Source of the DNA: Enteractinococcus coprophilus
GTDB lineage: Bacteria > Actinomycetota > Actinomycetes > Actinomycetales > Micrococcaceae
DNA length: 64,000 bases
Assembly: GCF_006716305.1 (NCBI RefSeq)
Contig: NZ_VFOU01000001.1
Coordinates: forward strand, 682,001 to 746,000
Direction: 5' to 3'
The notes under the pieces were generated by a model. The model searched no databases. It was not told where the DNA came from and saw only the letters and a program-made list of their open reading frames with translations. This document shows positions 45,198 through 53,400 of this stretch, piece by piece; position 1 is the stretch's first letter; each line of letters begins with the position of its first letter. Made by a program: the position numbers and the translations under genes.

Positions 45198-48119
45198 TTA
45201 CCGCGTCCTGTCGCAGTAGTTCTTGAAGTCGCATTCTTCGCAGGTCTTTAGGGAGTGTGCGCGAGTGGTGAAGTTCTTGTCGAGGATCTTGTGAACGACA
45301 TCGTCAAAGACCTGGACGGTCGCATCGACCGCTGTTTGGGTGTAGGGCCATGTGATAGTGGGGATCCCGTCGGTCTCACCGGTGTAGTATAGGTGCATCT
45401 TCGACACCTTTTCTCCAGTGCGTTCCTCCACCAAGTGAGCGTAGACGTGCAGCTGTCTGCGGTAGCGCTCCAATACCTCTGAGTCAGCAATCATGTCTGG
45501 CTTTCGGGTAGCTTTGAAGTCGATGATTTCCACGGTCCCATCCTCACCGCGGATAAGGTCGATTGTACCGTCCAGGATGTAGTCCGGCTTGACGAGTGAG
45601 ACATCGACTTCTGCTTGTTTGATCGCAGACCACTCGCCGTCCTGCCGTTTGACGTACCGCAAAACCTGCTCAAGCGCGGCTTTCTTCGTTGGGTCAGCGA
45701 GATGCATCTTCTCGGCGCGTGCAAGGTGGGTGTAGTTCGCGTCGAACCAGGTCTGTACGTTCTCAACTGTGATGGTGTCTTCTGCACCTTTGATGGCCGC
45801 CTTATGTATGTCCTCGATTGTCTGATGGACAAGGCGGCCGAAGAACTGTGCACTGACGCGCACGGGCTGAAACTCCAGCTCTTTGAAGAACTTGTACTGC
45901 AAGGAACAGGTCTCGTACACCGTGATGTGGGAGGTGAATGAAAACGCTCGTTTGATGTTGACGTCTTTAACCTCTTCGAAATTGAACTCACTGTAATCAA
46001 CTGATTCGTCCCGCCAGTCCGGCACCGGGTCATAGACATCTTTGAAGTAACGCGAGGGTGTGGATCTCTCCTCGTTGCAGGTGAGCACGAGGAGGTTCTG
46101 GGCTCGTGAGAAGGCTGTATAGTACAAGCGCCAGAAGTCAAAGAACTTAATGCGGTCTTCTGGTTCGAACGGGGGGCGGTGATAGTGACGTTCAGCAATG
46201 TTGTCGAGCACGTTCGCTGCTTGTTTACGAGGCACGTTCTTGAGCGAGTCAACGAGAACAATCGGGAACTCCATGCCTTTGGACTGGTGGATCGTCAGGA
46301 ACGACACGCATCCGGAGGGAGCGTATTCCGAGTCGTCTTCGTACTCCGTGATGCCACCTTCATAAAGCAGCCGCAGGTAGGTCATGACGAGCTTTTCAGC
46401 GTTCGAGTCGATGTAGCGCAGTCCTCGGCGATTCTTCGTTGGCGAGAGCAGGTTAATACCGTGGAGGTGTTCGAACTTGCCGACGATCTGGGTCAGCTGT
46501 GCCAGGTTCCGTGTTGGGCGCAGGTCGACCACGCCGCTGTCGAGATCGGTGCTCAAGATCTGCGCGAAAGGTGGCAGAGCGAACATCTGGTAGAGCAACC
46601 CGGCGAAGGTGTAGTCGGTGGGGTGCTGTAGACCGAGGTGGCTGCGGCCGTGTCGTTGGACAAAGTGACGGAGCTCGCTGTTTTCTGGGTCGTTGAGGTA
46701 GTCGTTGGCGGTGACGATGCAGGTGATGAAGTACTGGGTGAAATCGTCTTTGAGCCAGAAGTACTTACCTTCTTCGAAGTCGCCGACGAGGTTGGGGAAC
46801 ATGAGAAACAAGCACCCCAGGGCCAGTGTGATTTCGAATCGGTCGAAGAACATCCCTGATCGCGGAGAGTAGACGGCGATGCCGTTGTCTTCTAAGAACT
46901 TGGCCAGCGCTGTGACTCGGGGGTGTTTGACAGACGAAAACAAGAACGCCAACTGGTTGTAGTCGGTCAATTTTCCGCTGTCACGCAGCTCTGTGATAAA
47001 AGTGAGCACTTGTTGGTGCCAGTGCTCAGTATCGTCGTCGCCAGCGACCTTGATTACAGCGGGAGAGAGGGTTCTTTGGCCACCTGCGGCGACGATTTGT
47101 TTATCGTAGCGGTAGGAATCCCAGGAGAACTTAAACTTCTTTCCTGCCGTGGTGTCCATCCACGTGTTGTAGAACTCGACGATGTCAGGATGAGAACGGT
47201 AGTTTTCTACCAGTGAGATGACCTGACATGTGTCCTCCGAGAACTTTTTGGGGAATTCGAGGATGTTTCGGATCGTTGCGCCACGGAATCGGTACAAGCC
47301 CTGGTCGTCGTCTCCAACGACACAAATATTCTGGCTGGCTCCACCGAGGAGAAAGACAAGCTGTTCCTGAATGTAGTTGGTGTCTTGGTACTCATCGACC
47401 ATGAGGTACTGGATCTTAGAGGTATAAGAGGCCAGAACCTCGGGGCTATCGTTCAGGAGGCGGTGTGCTTCAACTTGGATCGACGGAAAGTCGAGCAGGT
47501 TCTCCTCGCTCAAGGTGTGCAGATATGTGCGGAATACCCGGCCAACGACCTGGGACTCTGCCCTGTTGTCAGATTCGAGTGATTCAGGCGAGACCAGCTC
47601 TTCGTTCAGCGCATTGACGATGCGCGCAATCTCTTCAGCTTTACGCCACTTGCCCGCATTGGGTAAGACTGTGTCGATTCCATCAATCTGATCGAAGAAG
47701 TGGTAGTTCTGATAGATCGTGTAGATCTGGTCGAAGCCGTCAAGGACGCGGAAACCCTGCTTTAACCTTGTGTGCTCAGTGTGCTCCTTCAAGAAACGCA
47801 AGCACAGCGAGTGGAAGGTGCCCACATACATCTCGGAGACATTGACAGTCATGCTACGAGCAGCCAACTCATTAGAGATACGCGTGACGAGCTCTTTCGC
47901 TGCCTTTTCCGTGAAGGTGGCAACAAAGATTTCGTCAGGCCCTACACCTTCCTGGTCGATGAGGTAAATGATCCTCTGCACTAGCGTGAAAGTCTTACCC
48001 GTTCCCGGACCAGCAGTGATCAGCACAGGTCCCCTGGTCGCTGTAATCGCTTGACGTTGAGCTGCGTTGGCGAGGCCAAAATCAAACTGCGCAGGCTGAG
48101 CGTCATGACTGTCGTTCAT
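45198..48119 (-). CDS. UvrD-like helicase fused to a Fe-S PD-(D/E)xK nuclease
   Basis: A 973-residue SF1A helicase-nuclease. It has Walker A PVLITAGPGTGKTFTLV (about residues 31-47), motif Ia FTEKAAKELVTRI, DEXX box YLMVDEYQDTNYIQEQLVFL, and motif III-like CVVGDDDQGLYRFRGA. The UvrD motif V/VI regions follow (FLTIHQSKGMEFPIVLVDSL; LYYTAFSRAQNLLVLT). The C-terminal domain is a RecB/AddB-like nuclease with LDGTIDLI ... VEIIDFKATRKPD. Four cysteines form an iron-sulfur cluster pattern: one in YETCSLQYKFF and three in CEECDFKNYC at the very end. It overlaps the HTH gene by 17 bp and precedes mod. It is not a canonical type III component, so it is either an accessory defence nuclease or a repair enzyme captured by the operon. 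Confidence 0.88.
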   Translation of the reverse strand: MNDSHDAQPAQFDFGLANAAQRQAITATRGPVLITAGPGTGKTFTLVQRIIYLIDQEGVGPDEIFVATFTEKAAKELVTRISNELAARSMTVNVSEMYVGTFHSLCLRFLKEHTEHTRLKQGFRVLDGFDQIYTIYQNYHFFDQIDGIDTVLPNAGKWRKAEEIARIVNALNEELVSPESLESDNRAESQVVGRVFRTYLHTLSEENLLDFPSIQVEAHRLLNDSPEVLASYTSKIQYLMVDEYQDTNYIQEQLVFLLGGASQNICVVGDDDQGLYRFRGATIRNILEFPKKFSEDTCQVISLVENYRSHPDIVEFYNTWMDTTAGKKFKFSWDSYRYDKQIVAAGGQRTLSPAVIKVAGDDDTEHWHQQVLTFITELRDSGKLTDYNQLAFLFSSVKHPRVTALAKFLEDNGIAVYSPRSGMFFDRFEITLALGCLFLMFPNLVGDFEEGKYFWLKDDFTQYFITCIVTANDYLNDPENSELRHFVQRHGRSHLGLQHPTDYTFAGLLYQMFALPPFAQILSTDLDSGVVDLRPTRNLAQLTQIVGKFEHLHGINLLSPTKNRRGLRYIDSNAEKLVMTYLRLLYEGGITEYEDDSEYAPSGCVSFLTIHQSKGMEFPIVLVDSLKNVPRKQAANVLDNIAERHYHRPPFEPEDRIKFFDFWRLYYTAFSRAQNLLVLTCNEERSTPSRYFKDVYDPVPDWRDESVDYSEFNFEEVKDVNIKRAFSFTSHITVYETCSLQYKFFKELEFQPVRVSAQFFGRLVHQTIEDIHKAAIKGAEDTITVENVQTWFDANYTHLARAEKMHLADPTKKAALEQVLRYVKRQDGEWSAIKQAEVDVSLVKPDYILDGTIDLIRGEDGTVEIIDFKATRKPDMIADSEVLERYRRQLHVYAHLVEERTGEKVSKMHLYYTGETDGIPTITWPYTQTAVDATVQVFDDVVHKILDKNFTTRAHSLKTCEECDFKNYCDRTR

Positions 48120-48345
48120 TGCGGTCTCCGTCGTTATTCGAAACCGTTGCTAGAGCTAGAGCAATCTGTTCTAATCTGCAGTCAAGTGCTTCGCAGATGC
48201 GGGCGAGCACCTCGGTGGTTACGTTGCCTTCTTTGCCCACCTTCGCGATGGTTGCAGTCGATAGCTCGGTAGCAAAGCGTTGATATTCTTTGGTCATGTC
48301 AGGCTCAATGAGGAGTTGCCGCAGGGGTTTGAACGTGATGTTCAA
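48103..48345 (-). CDS. XRE-family HTH regulator heading the restriction operon
   Basis: An 80-residue Cro/C1-type DNA-binding protein. LSTATIAKVGKEGNVTTEVL forms the helix-turn-helix, and ARICEALDCRLEQIALA is the usual final helix of the YozG/HTH_26 group. It starts at TTG 48345, which overlaps the stop of an upstream decayed frame. The 3' end overlaps the helicase-nuclease start by 17 bp. Small HTH genes at the head of restriction operons often act as control (C) proteins delaying nuclease expression; that role is inferred. Confidence 0.85.
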   Translation of the reverse strand: MNITFKPLRQLLIEPDMTKEYQRFATELSTATIAKVGKEGNVTTEVLARICEALDCRLEQIALALATVSNNDGDRNERQS

Positions 48346-48490
48346 TTTGCTTCTTCTCCTTCGTTTGGTTCGTCCCCAGGTTCGATGTTCGAGGTGAAGC
48401 TGTAGAGAGTCTCAGCCCCGTCATCAAGATGGATAACTTACGTCTCAGCGACAATGCGTTCTGCCTTCGTCCCCGACACACCACGTGCGC
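48342..48490 (-). pseudogene. 3' remnant of a gene preceding the HTH regulator
   Basis: In one frame upstream of the HTH gene the sequence reads RGVSGTKAERIVAET, then a stop codon, then VIHLDDGAETLYSFTS and NIEPGDEPNEGEEAN before TGA. The second stop overlaps the HTH TTG start, the classic coupling of adjacent operon genes. The biased acidic C-terminus and coding-like composition suggest a former protein whose 5' part is gone and which carries one internal nonsense codon. No start codon is present. The family is not recognised. The rest of the gap, to 48659, holds nothing I recognise. Confidence 0.5.
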
Positions 48491-48659
48491 ATAGTTACTA
48501 ATCCAAGCGTGGCTTTACTATCCACGGTGCTGCTCTCGACCAATATAGACCTCACGTTTGGTTCTCCCCGGTATGCAGGACGTGAAGCGTGGCCCTTTTC
48601 AATTTTATGGGCCTCATACTACACGCCGGTCACACTAACAACCCTAGTAGTCTTGTCGC

Positions 48660-49142
48660 ATGGCAAAGGACTTGTGTCTCATAGACGGGTGCGGCGAGGA
48701 AGCACAGACTAGGGGACTGTGCGGGTATCACTATGAAAAAGGTCGCCGTGACGGCAACCTCGAGGAAATTGCACTCCCAAAACGACGGCCAGCCGTTGAG
48801 CGCTATGGCGAGCGCGCCCTAGAGATGTGGCAAGCTGGCGCCCCCATGATCAATATAGCCCAAGAACTTGGAACCAGCGGGCCCACGATTCGGGATGTCT
48901 TGCAAAAGCTAGGCGTTGAAAATCCAGGCAGACACAGCCTCAGGGCACGTATTCTAAAAGAAAGCCGCGAGCAAGCAGACTGGATTGGGCAGCTTGATCA
49001 CTTATCGCCCGTTGAAGCGGTGCTGGCGGCATGGAATCGGCCGGATAGTGACTCTAAAGTTACAAACGCTGCTCAAGACGAAGTGCGACAAGTGATGCCA
49101 CTATTAGCTAGGGCGCTCAATAGGCTGGAAAAGCAGAGTTAG
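48660..49142 (+). CDS. Small zinc-finger/HTH protein, phage-like
   Basis: A 160-residue protein. The N-terminus CLIDGCGEEAQTRGLCGYHY has two Cys-x4-Cys-spaced ligands, a GLC motif and His-Tyr, a small zinc-binding motif frequent in actinophage proteins. The middle (ERYGERALEMWQAGAPMINI, then AQELGTSGPTIRDVLQKLGV) is a helix-turn-helix of the resolvase/terminase-small-subunit style. The C-terminus is helical and charged. It is single, divergent from the restriction operon. I cannot assign a function; regulator or remnant phage packaging/replication protein are both possible. Confidence 0.65.
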   Translation: MAKDLCLIDGCGEEAQTRGLCGYHYEKGRRDGNLEEIALPKRRPAVERYGERALEMWQAGAPMINIAQELGTSGPTIRDVLQKLGVENPGRHSLRARILKESREQADWIGQLDHLSPVEAVLAAWNRPDSDSKVTNAAQDEVRQVMPLLARALNRLEKQS

Positions 49143-49380
49143 ATACTTAGTCTCAAGGCACACAAGGATGAGACAATAACGGGGCTTTGGAGTTTTTGAT
49201 GTAGCCTGGCACACAGATCTGAAACTCGCGCCACTCACAAAGGTGCTATATGAAAACTGGCGGTCCTCAGGACCAGTATTATCGAGCCCAGTTACACTGA
49301 TGCTTTTAGCGTTGAAGGACCGATGAGTTTCTGATGCGCCGGAGAATAAATCAGAAGGTACATGAAGAGGATAAAGAATA

Positions 49381-50379
49381 ATGGCTGACAAGAAGCCAAT
49401 GTTCCGCACAGTTTCTTACTATCAACTTGTGAAGACGCCTAACAATACAAAGATCCAGCCAGATATTGACTGGAATTCTGTATTCAGGGCTATGGGTAGG
49501 AAGCTTCACACATATAGGATTTTTGAAACACAGATCCATGGTCGGGCGTATACTCTCGATATTAAGCGTGACTGGGAACGATTTCTTGAACCCTCTGAAG
49601 TTTCCGATCTCCAACAAACATGGCATGACGAAACCCTTTTTATTCTTGCTCTTAGCAAAGATAAGGATTTTGTGCCCAACCAACGCAGCAAAGATGGGGA
49701 CTTGAGCCCCATGGCCTATGACGAAGATGGTCATCCTGCCACTGTTACATTCATATGGTTTATTCCATTTGGGAATATTTTTGGCATGATTATGGAAGAC
49801 AACACTGCGATCCGCCCCAAATACGTGGCGTCGTGGCTGAATCGTTTGATGAGGGATAAAGACGAGCTTCCTCAACCAAACTTGCAATTCGAAGCTGCCG
49901 CCGTACTCGATGAAGAAACTCGCAACACGTTGAGATCTGCGAGCAAACTTGGCTCTGTTCGCATTGGTGGAGCAGTTCGCGGTACTGATTCTTCAGTGTG
50001 GCGTGAACTATTAGGTGGCGGACCGCAGCTTGAGGGATCATTTGATGTCACCATCAAGATCAAACCAATAAAAAAGGGCAGCCGCGATCAATGGGAAGCA
50101 GACACAGAGAGGTTGTATGACTGGTTCGGATCCACTTTCGTCAGTGATGACAAGCTAACTAATCTGTCCTCAGCAAAGATTAAATACACTAAAGACGATG
50201 AGCAGCCAGATTTACCCACCTCTGAAATCGATCTCTTTCAACATAGAATTACTCGAAAGCGACGAGTAGATCTGAGCCATAAGAACGGCGTTCTTACTTC
50301 TATCTCAGCTGTGAATGCTGGTCGTGAGATTATAGAGTCTTATATATTAGACTTCGAGGAACTGAGGAAACACCGGTAG
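49381..50379 (+). CDS. Unrecognised 332-residue protein, first gene of a two-gene module
   Basis: I do not recognise this family with confidence. The protein is soluble, without signal peptide or TM helix. Notable segments are VSYYQLVKTPNN near the start, ATVTFIWFIPFGNIFGMIME (about residues 120-139) followed by RPKYVASWLNRLM, and a basic C-terminal half (KIKIKPIKKGSRDQ; ITRKRRVDLSHKNGV). No nuclease, ATPase or nucleotidyltransferase motif is visible. The base composition is lower in GC than the chromosome backbone. It is followed after 25 bp by a small four-helix membrane protein with its own GGAGAGG site, so the two are probably one operon. Cytosolic sensor plus membrane effector is a common phage-defence layout, but this is inference. 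Confidence 0.7.
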   Translation: MADKKPMFRTVSYYQLVKTPNNTKIQPDIDWNSVFRAMGRKLHTYRIFETQIHGRAYTLDIKRDWERFLEPSEVSDLQQTWHDETLFILALSKDKDFVPNQRSKDGDLSPMAYDEDGHPATVTFIWFIPFGNIFGMIMEDNTAIRPKYVASWLNRLMRDKDELPQPNLQFEAAAVLDEETRNTLRSASKLGSVRIGGAVRGTDSSVWRELLGGGPQLEGSFDVTIKIKPIKKGSRDQWEADTERLYDWFGSTFVSDDKLTNLSSAKIKYTKDDEQPDLPTSEIDLFQHRITRKRRVDLSHKNGVLTSISAVNAGREIIESYILDFEELRKHR

Positions 50380-50404
50380 TTTCCCACGTTGGAGAGGGCG
50401 GCTG

Positions 50405-50872
50405 ATGAGCAGCAAAGGCCCCAAATCTGGTGGACCGATTGGGATAGTCGTTGTTTTTACTGTCATCACACTCGGACTAGCGTGGGCATTCAAATGTCTT
50501 TTGACGGTATTTATAGATGCTGAAAAGCACGAGCAAATGCAATCCGTTCTTACCAATGTGGCAACCATTGGCGGGATCATATCCGGTTTGTCGTTAGCCG
50601 GTTTTACTTTCTTACTCGCTAGCACGCCTGGCGTGAGAGCCCTTATAAAGAAACACGGACGACTGGCACATTGGATGTTTCTGACTGTATATTCACTTAC
50701 AGTTCTTTCATGTCTGGCCTGTGCCTTCACTAGTGGCATGGAGAACTTTCAACTGATGGTAATTGTCGCTAGTGTTTCAGCCGCACTTATGATTACCGGG
50801 ACGGTACTGACTGTTTTGCTCATAAACTCCATTGCAGGGTGGGAAGACAGAGAAGAGATCCTTGCCAATTAA
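50405..50872 (+). CDS. Small four-helix membrane protein, second gene of the module
   Basis: A 155-residue integral membrane protein with hydrophobic segments at about 11-34, 52-72, 86-108 and 112-138, and a short charged tail (GWEDREEILAN). No known domain recognised. Segment two (VATIGGIISGLSLAGFTFLL) is Gly/Ser-rich as in channel-like helices. It starts at ATG 50405 with GGAGAGG upstream and ends before a clear intrinsic terminator, so the pair forms a closed transcription unit. It could be a membrane-perturbing effector or simply an anchor for the upstream protein. Confidence 0.7.
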   Translation: MSSKGPKSGGPIGIVVVFTVITLGLAWAFKCLLTVFIDAEKHEQMQSVLTNVATIGGIISGLSLAGFTFLLASTPGVRALIKKHGRLAHWMFLTVYSLTVLSCLACAFTSGMENFQLMVIVASVSAALMITGTVLTVLLINSIAGWEDREEILAN

Positions 50873-50970
50873 CTCACCATATCTTGTGATATAGCGAAGA
50901 TTCTCCATCACCGCGTGCCTTATGGCAGTTGCTTTAGGTGGCAGACAAGAACCCTTAAAGCAAAAATAGT

Positions 50971-51010
50971 TACCCCCGCCACTGTCACACGACGGCAGCG
51001 GGGGTATTTT
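50971..51010 (+). terminator. Intrinsic terminator of the two-gene module
   Basis: A 9-bp GC stem (TACCCCCGC / GCGGGGGTA) with an 18-nt loop and a following TTTT, 99 bp past the membrane-protein stop. Confidence 0.85.
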
Positions 51011-51029
51011 CTTCCTAGCTACTCAACGG

Positions 51030-51230
51030 GAAGAACTGCCTCATTGACAGCATCCGGCTCTTCGTCCTCTTTCGGTGGCACCAGTAACCGAAAATGATCC
51101 CCAACCCGACCGCAATCATCACTCCCAACGGGCCACTAATCGACTCCAACGCCAAGAAGAAATGCACCAGAATATCCGCAATCGCATAATCGACACAGCC
51201 GCCTGCCGAAGCAGCAGTTACCGGTAGTCA
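51030..51230 (-). pseudogene. Holin-like small membrane protein relic
   Basis: On the minus strand the frame reads DYAIADILVHFFLALESISG and PLGVMIAVGLGIIFGYWCHR before a basic end KRTKS. This is a single hydrophobic span with flanking charges, directly downstream of the endolysin relic. The upstream part is interrupted, so I call it a remnant. A holin identity is inferred only from the order lysin-then-holin. Confidence 0.4.
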
Positions 51231-51800
51231 ATACAACCGACATAGAAACCCTTGGCCTTGAAGAAACGCTGCAACCCCTAGATCATCACAGGACCACGGA
51301 GACCGTCAAGAACGCCCTTGTAGTAACCAAGGCTGCTCCGCTTTAGTCGTCAGCGAGCCAAACACGGCGTCAATGCGGCCACGGTAATCCCCAACTTAGA
51401 AACCAACAGATGCTGATACGCACGTTTAGTGATCGACTTGAACCTGCCGTCAACTAATAGTGGGGGTAGCACGCCATTCACCATCAACACGATTAGACGA
51501 CTTAGTGAAATTCGGCTTAGACGATGCTTTCTAGTCGAAGCGGTCGAAGCCTTGCCAGCTGATTCGAACCACAACTTAGTGTCTTTCTCAGCAGTTGCTG
51601 TATGAGCAATCGACACATGCGCGTGCGAAGTACACGCATTAGAACCGTGCTATGGCTTCCAACCAGTCGAATGCTGAAAAATACGACGGTTGTAAAGCAC
51701 ATACGCAACGCGAGGTTTATTAGTGGTGTGCTGCCCTCTTCATTCCGGAGGTTCATGATAGCCTGGGCGACCTTCTCAATAACTGAGATACAGATTGCGT
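51231..51800 (-). pseudogene. Decayed phage/cell-wall endolysin gene
   Basis: Several frames of the minus strand give consecutive lysin pieces. YVLYNRRIFQHSTGWKP, with a stop, then HGSNACTSHAHVSIAHTATA matches the actinophage peptidase-type lysin pattern YVIYNRRI-x-GW-x-GxNPHTxHxHVS. NRVDGEWRATPT, LVDGRFKSITKRAYQHLLVS, RIDAVFGSLTTKAEQ and GYYKGVLDGLRGP with GLQRFFKAKGFY are successive peptidoglycan-binding repeats (G-x-DG-x-G-x-T-x-x-A-x-Q). At least three frameshifts and a nonsense codon separate them. This is the right-hand relic of a prophage in the island. The part of the gap between it and the aldehyde dehydrogenase stop is empty. Confidence 0.72.
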
Positions 51801-51897
51801 TGGTGATTCGCTTGCGTTGACTACTTATGGCACGGCTTCCTCGTAGCCCGCCATGGCTTGTCGCCTGGCGCAGGGTAGCTCGATGCCGCCGCTACGG

Positions 51898-53400
51898 TCA
51901 TTTTAATCCTCGGTGGATGGACTTGTAGGACAGGTAGGCAGCAAGACCTTCTGGTCCGTATTCGACACCGAGGCCGGAATCGTTGCGGCCGCCGAAGGGC
52001 GCTGCATGGTTTGAGGCGAAGAAGTTCATTCCCACGCTGCCGGTGTTCATCGCTTCGGCGACTTCTAGGGTCTGTTCTTGATCGCTTCCGAAGACGATGC
52101 CACCAAGCCCGAACTCGGTGTTGTTCGCCAGGCTGATGGCGTCGTGGGGGTCGGTGTATTTCAGAATAGTGATGACCGGTCCGAAGATCTCCTCGCGCGC
52201 TACACGCATCTCGGGTGTGACATCAGCAAGCACGGTCGGTTGGATGAATAGTCCCTCTGCCAGTTTGTCGTGGAGCTGGGCTGGCTTGCCCCCTGTGGTG
52301 ACGCGGGCACCTTCTGCCTTCGCAGATTCCAGGTGTTCCAGCACAGACTTGTACTGTGACAGGTTGGCGGATGGCCCGAAGACGGTGGCCGGATCCAGGG
52401 GGTCGCCCTGTGGTGCGGCTGCAATCGTTTCGGTGACCATGTCCACGACTTTGTCGTAGCGCGATGCTGGAGCGAGGATGCGAGTAGAGATGTAACAGGT
52501 CTGTCCGGTGTTGCGCATGCAGGATCGGATGAGCTTGGCCGACATCTCATCTAAGTCAGCATCCTCCATCACGATCGCGCTGGATTTGCCACCCAGTTCG
52601 AGGGTGACGGGGCGCAGGAGTTCACCGCAGGCAGCAGCAATGTGACGTCCGACCGGGGTGGAACCGGTGAAGGCAACCTTGGCGACCTTCGGGTGGCGAA
52701 CCATCAGATCGCCCATGCGTCCTGGACCGGTGACGTAGTTGACCACGCCAGCAGGAACCCTGGCCGCGGTGACCGCGTCGACGATGATGCGGAAGGATAG
52801 CGGGGTAGGAGAGGCGGGTTTCATCACGACGGTGCACCCGGCCAGCAGGGCAGGTGCTAGTTTGGTGACCATCAGGTTGATCGGGAAGTTCCACGGTGCA
52901 ATGAGAGCACAGACACCGATGGGATCCTTGCGCACCAGGGACTCGCCTTGACCGTTGGGGAAGGGGCGTACGTCGTCGGCTTCGAGCTCTGGGACAAGAG
53001 TTGCGAAGTAGCGGAAGATGCTGGCCGCATTAGCTGCGGCACCGGACGTCTCGGCGACCGGGGAGCCGTTTTCTAAGGTATTGGTCAGTGAGAGCCCTGT
53101 GGCGCGTGTCTCGATTTCGTCGGCGATGCGCAGCATGATTTCGGCGCGCTCGGTTGGGGTGGTCTTCGACCACGGTCCGGTGGTGAAGGCTGCGTGTGCG
53201 GCGTCTACCGCTGCGTTGACGTCGTCCTCATTTCCCACGGGTACCGAACCCCAGACGGTGTTGGTTGCCGGGTCGGTGACCTCGATGGTGTCTTGTCCTT
53301 GGCTTTCGCGCCAGGCACCGTCGATAAAGTGCGTGGTGACGTGTCGGTAGGGGATCTCAAGGGTGTCGCGGGTGAGCTTTGGTGTGGTTTGCGTGGTCAT
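51898..53400 (-). CDS. NAD(P)-dependent aldehyde dehydrogenase
   Basis: Oxidises an aldehyde to the acid in the cytosol. The 500-residue protein has the cofactor-binding IAPWNFPINLMVTKLAPALL, KPASPTPLS, and FTGSTPVGRHIAA. The general base is in VTLELGGKS and the catalytic cysteine in RNTGQTCYISTRIL. The C-terminal motif NTGSVGMNFFASNHAAPFGG is present. It overlaps the upstream HD-domain gene by 4 bp, so the two are coupled. Linkage to ferredoxin reductase and P450 remnants upstream suggests that it finished oxidation of an alcohol or aldehyde formed by a P450 system (inference). Confidence 0.94.
   Translation of the reverse strand: MTTQTTPKLTRDTLEIPYRHVTTHFIDGAWRESQGQDTIEVTDPATNTVWGSVPVGNEDDVNAAVDAAHAAFTTGPWSKTTPTERAEIMLRIADEIETRATGLSLTNTLENGSPVAETSGAAANAASIFRYFATLVPELEADDVRPFPNGQGESLVRKDPIGVCALIAPWNFPINLMVTKLAPALLAGCTVVMKPASPTPLSFRIIVDAVTAARVPAGVVNYVTGPGRMGDLMVRHPKVAKVAFTGSTPVGRHIAAACGELLRPVTLELGGKSSAIVMEDADLDEMSAKLIRSCMRNTGQTCYISTRILAPASRYDKVVDMVTETIAAAPQGDPLDPATVFGPSANLSQYKSVLEHLESAKAEGARVTTGGKPAQLHDKLAEGLFIQPTVLADVTPEMRVAREEIFGPVITILKYTDPHDAISLANNTEFGLGGIVFGSDQEQTLEVAEAMNTGSVGMNFFASNHAAPFGGRNDSGLGVEYGPEGLAAYLSYKSIHRGLK

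Noticed and set aside
40731-48119. DISARM or BREX system
   Set aside because: The methylase, helicase and nuclease motifs fit a type III Mod-Res pair plus a UvrD-type fusion. No PglZ, BrxL, DUF1998 or phospholipase-D component is present.
49381-50872. Kiwa system (KwaA/KwaB)
   Set aside because: The small membrane protein plus a partner of about 330 residues is superficially similar, but the gene order is reversed and I see no residues that let me claim the Kiwa families.
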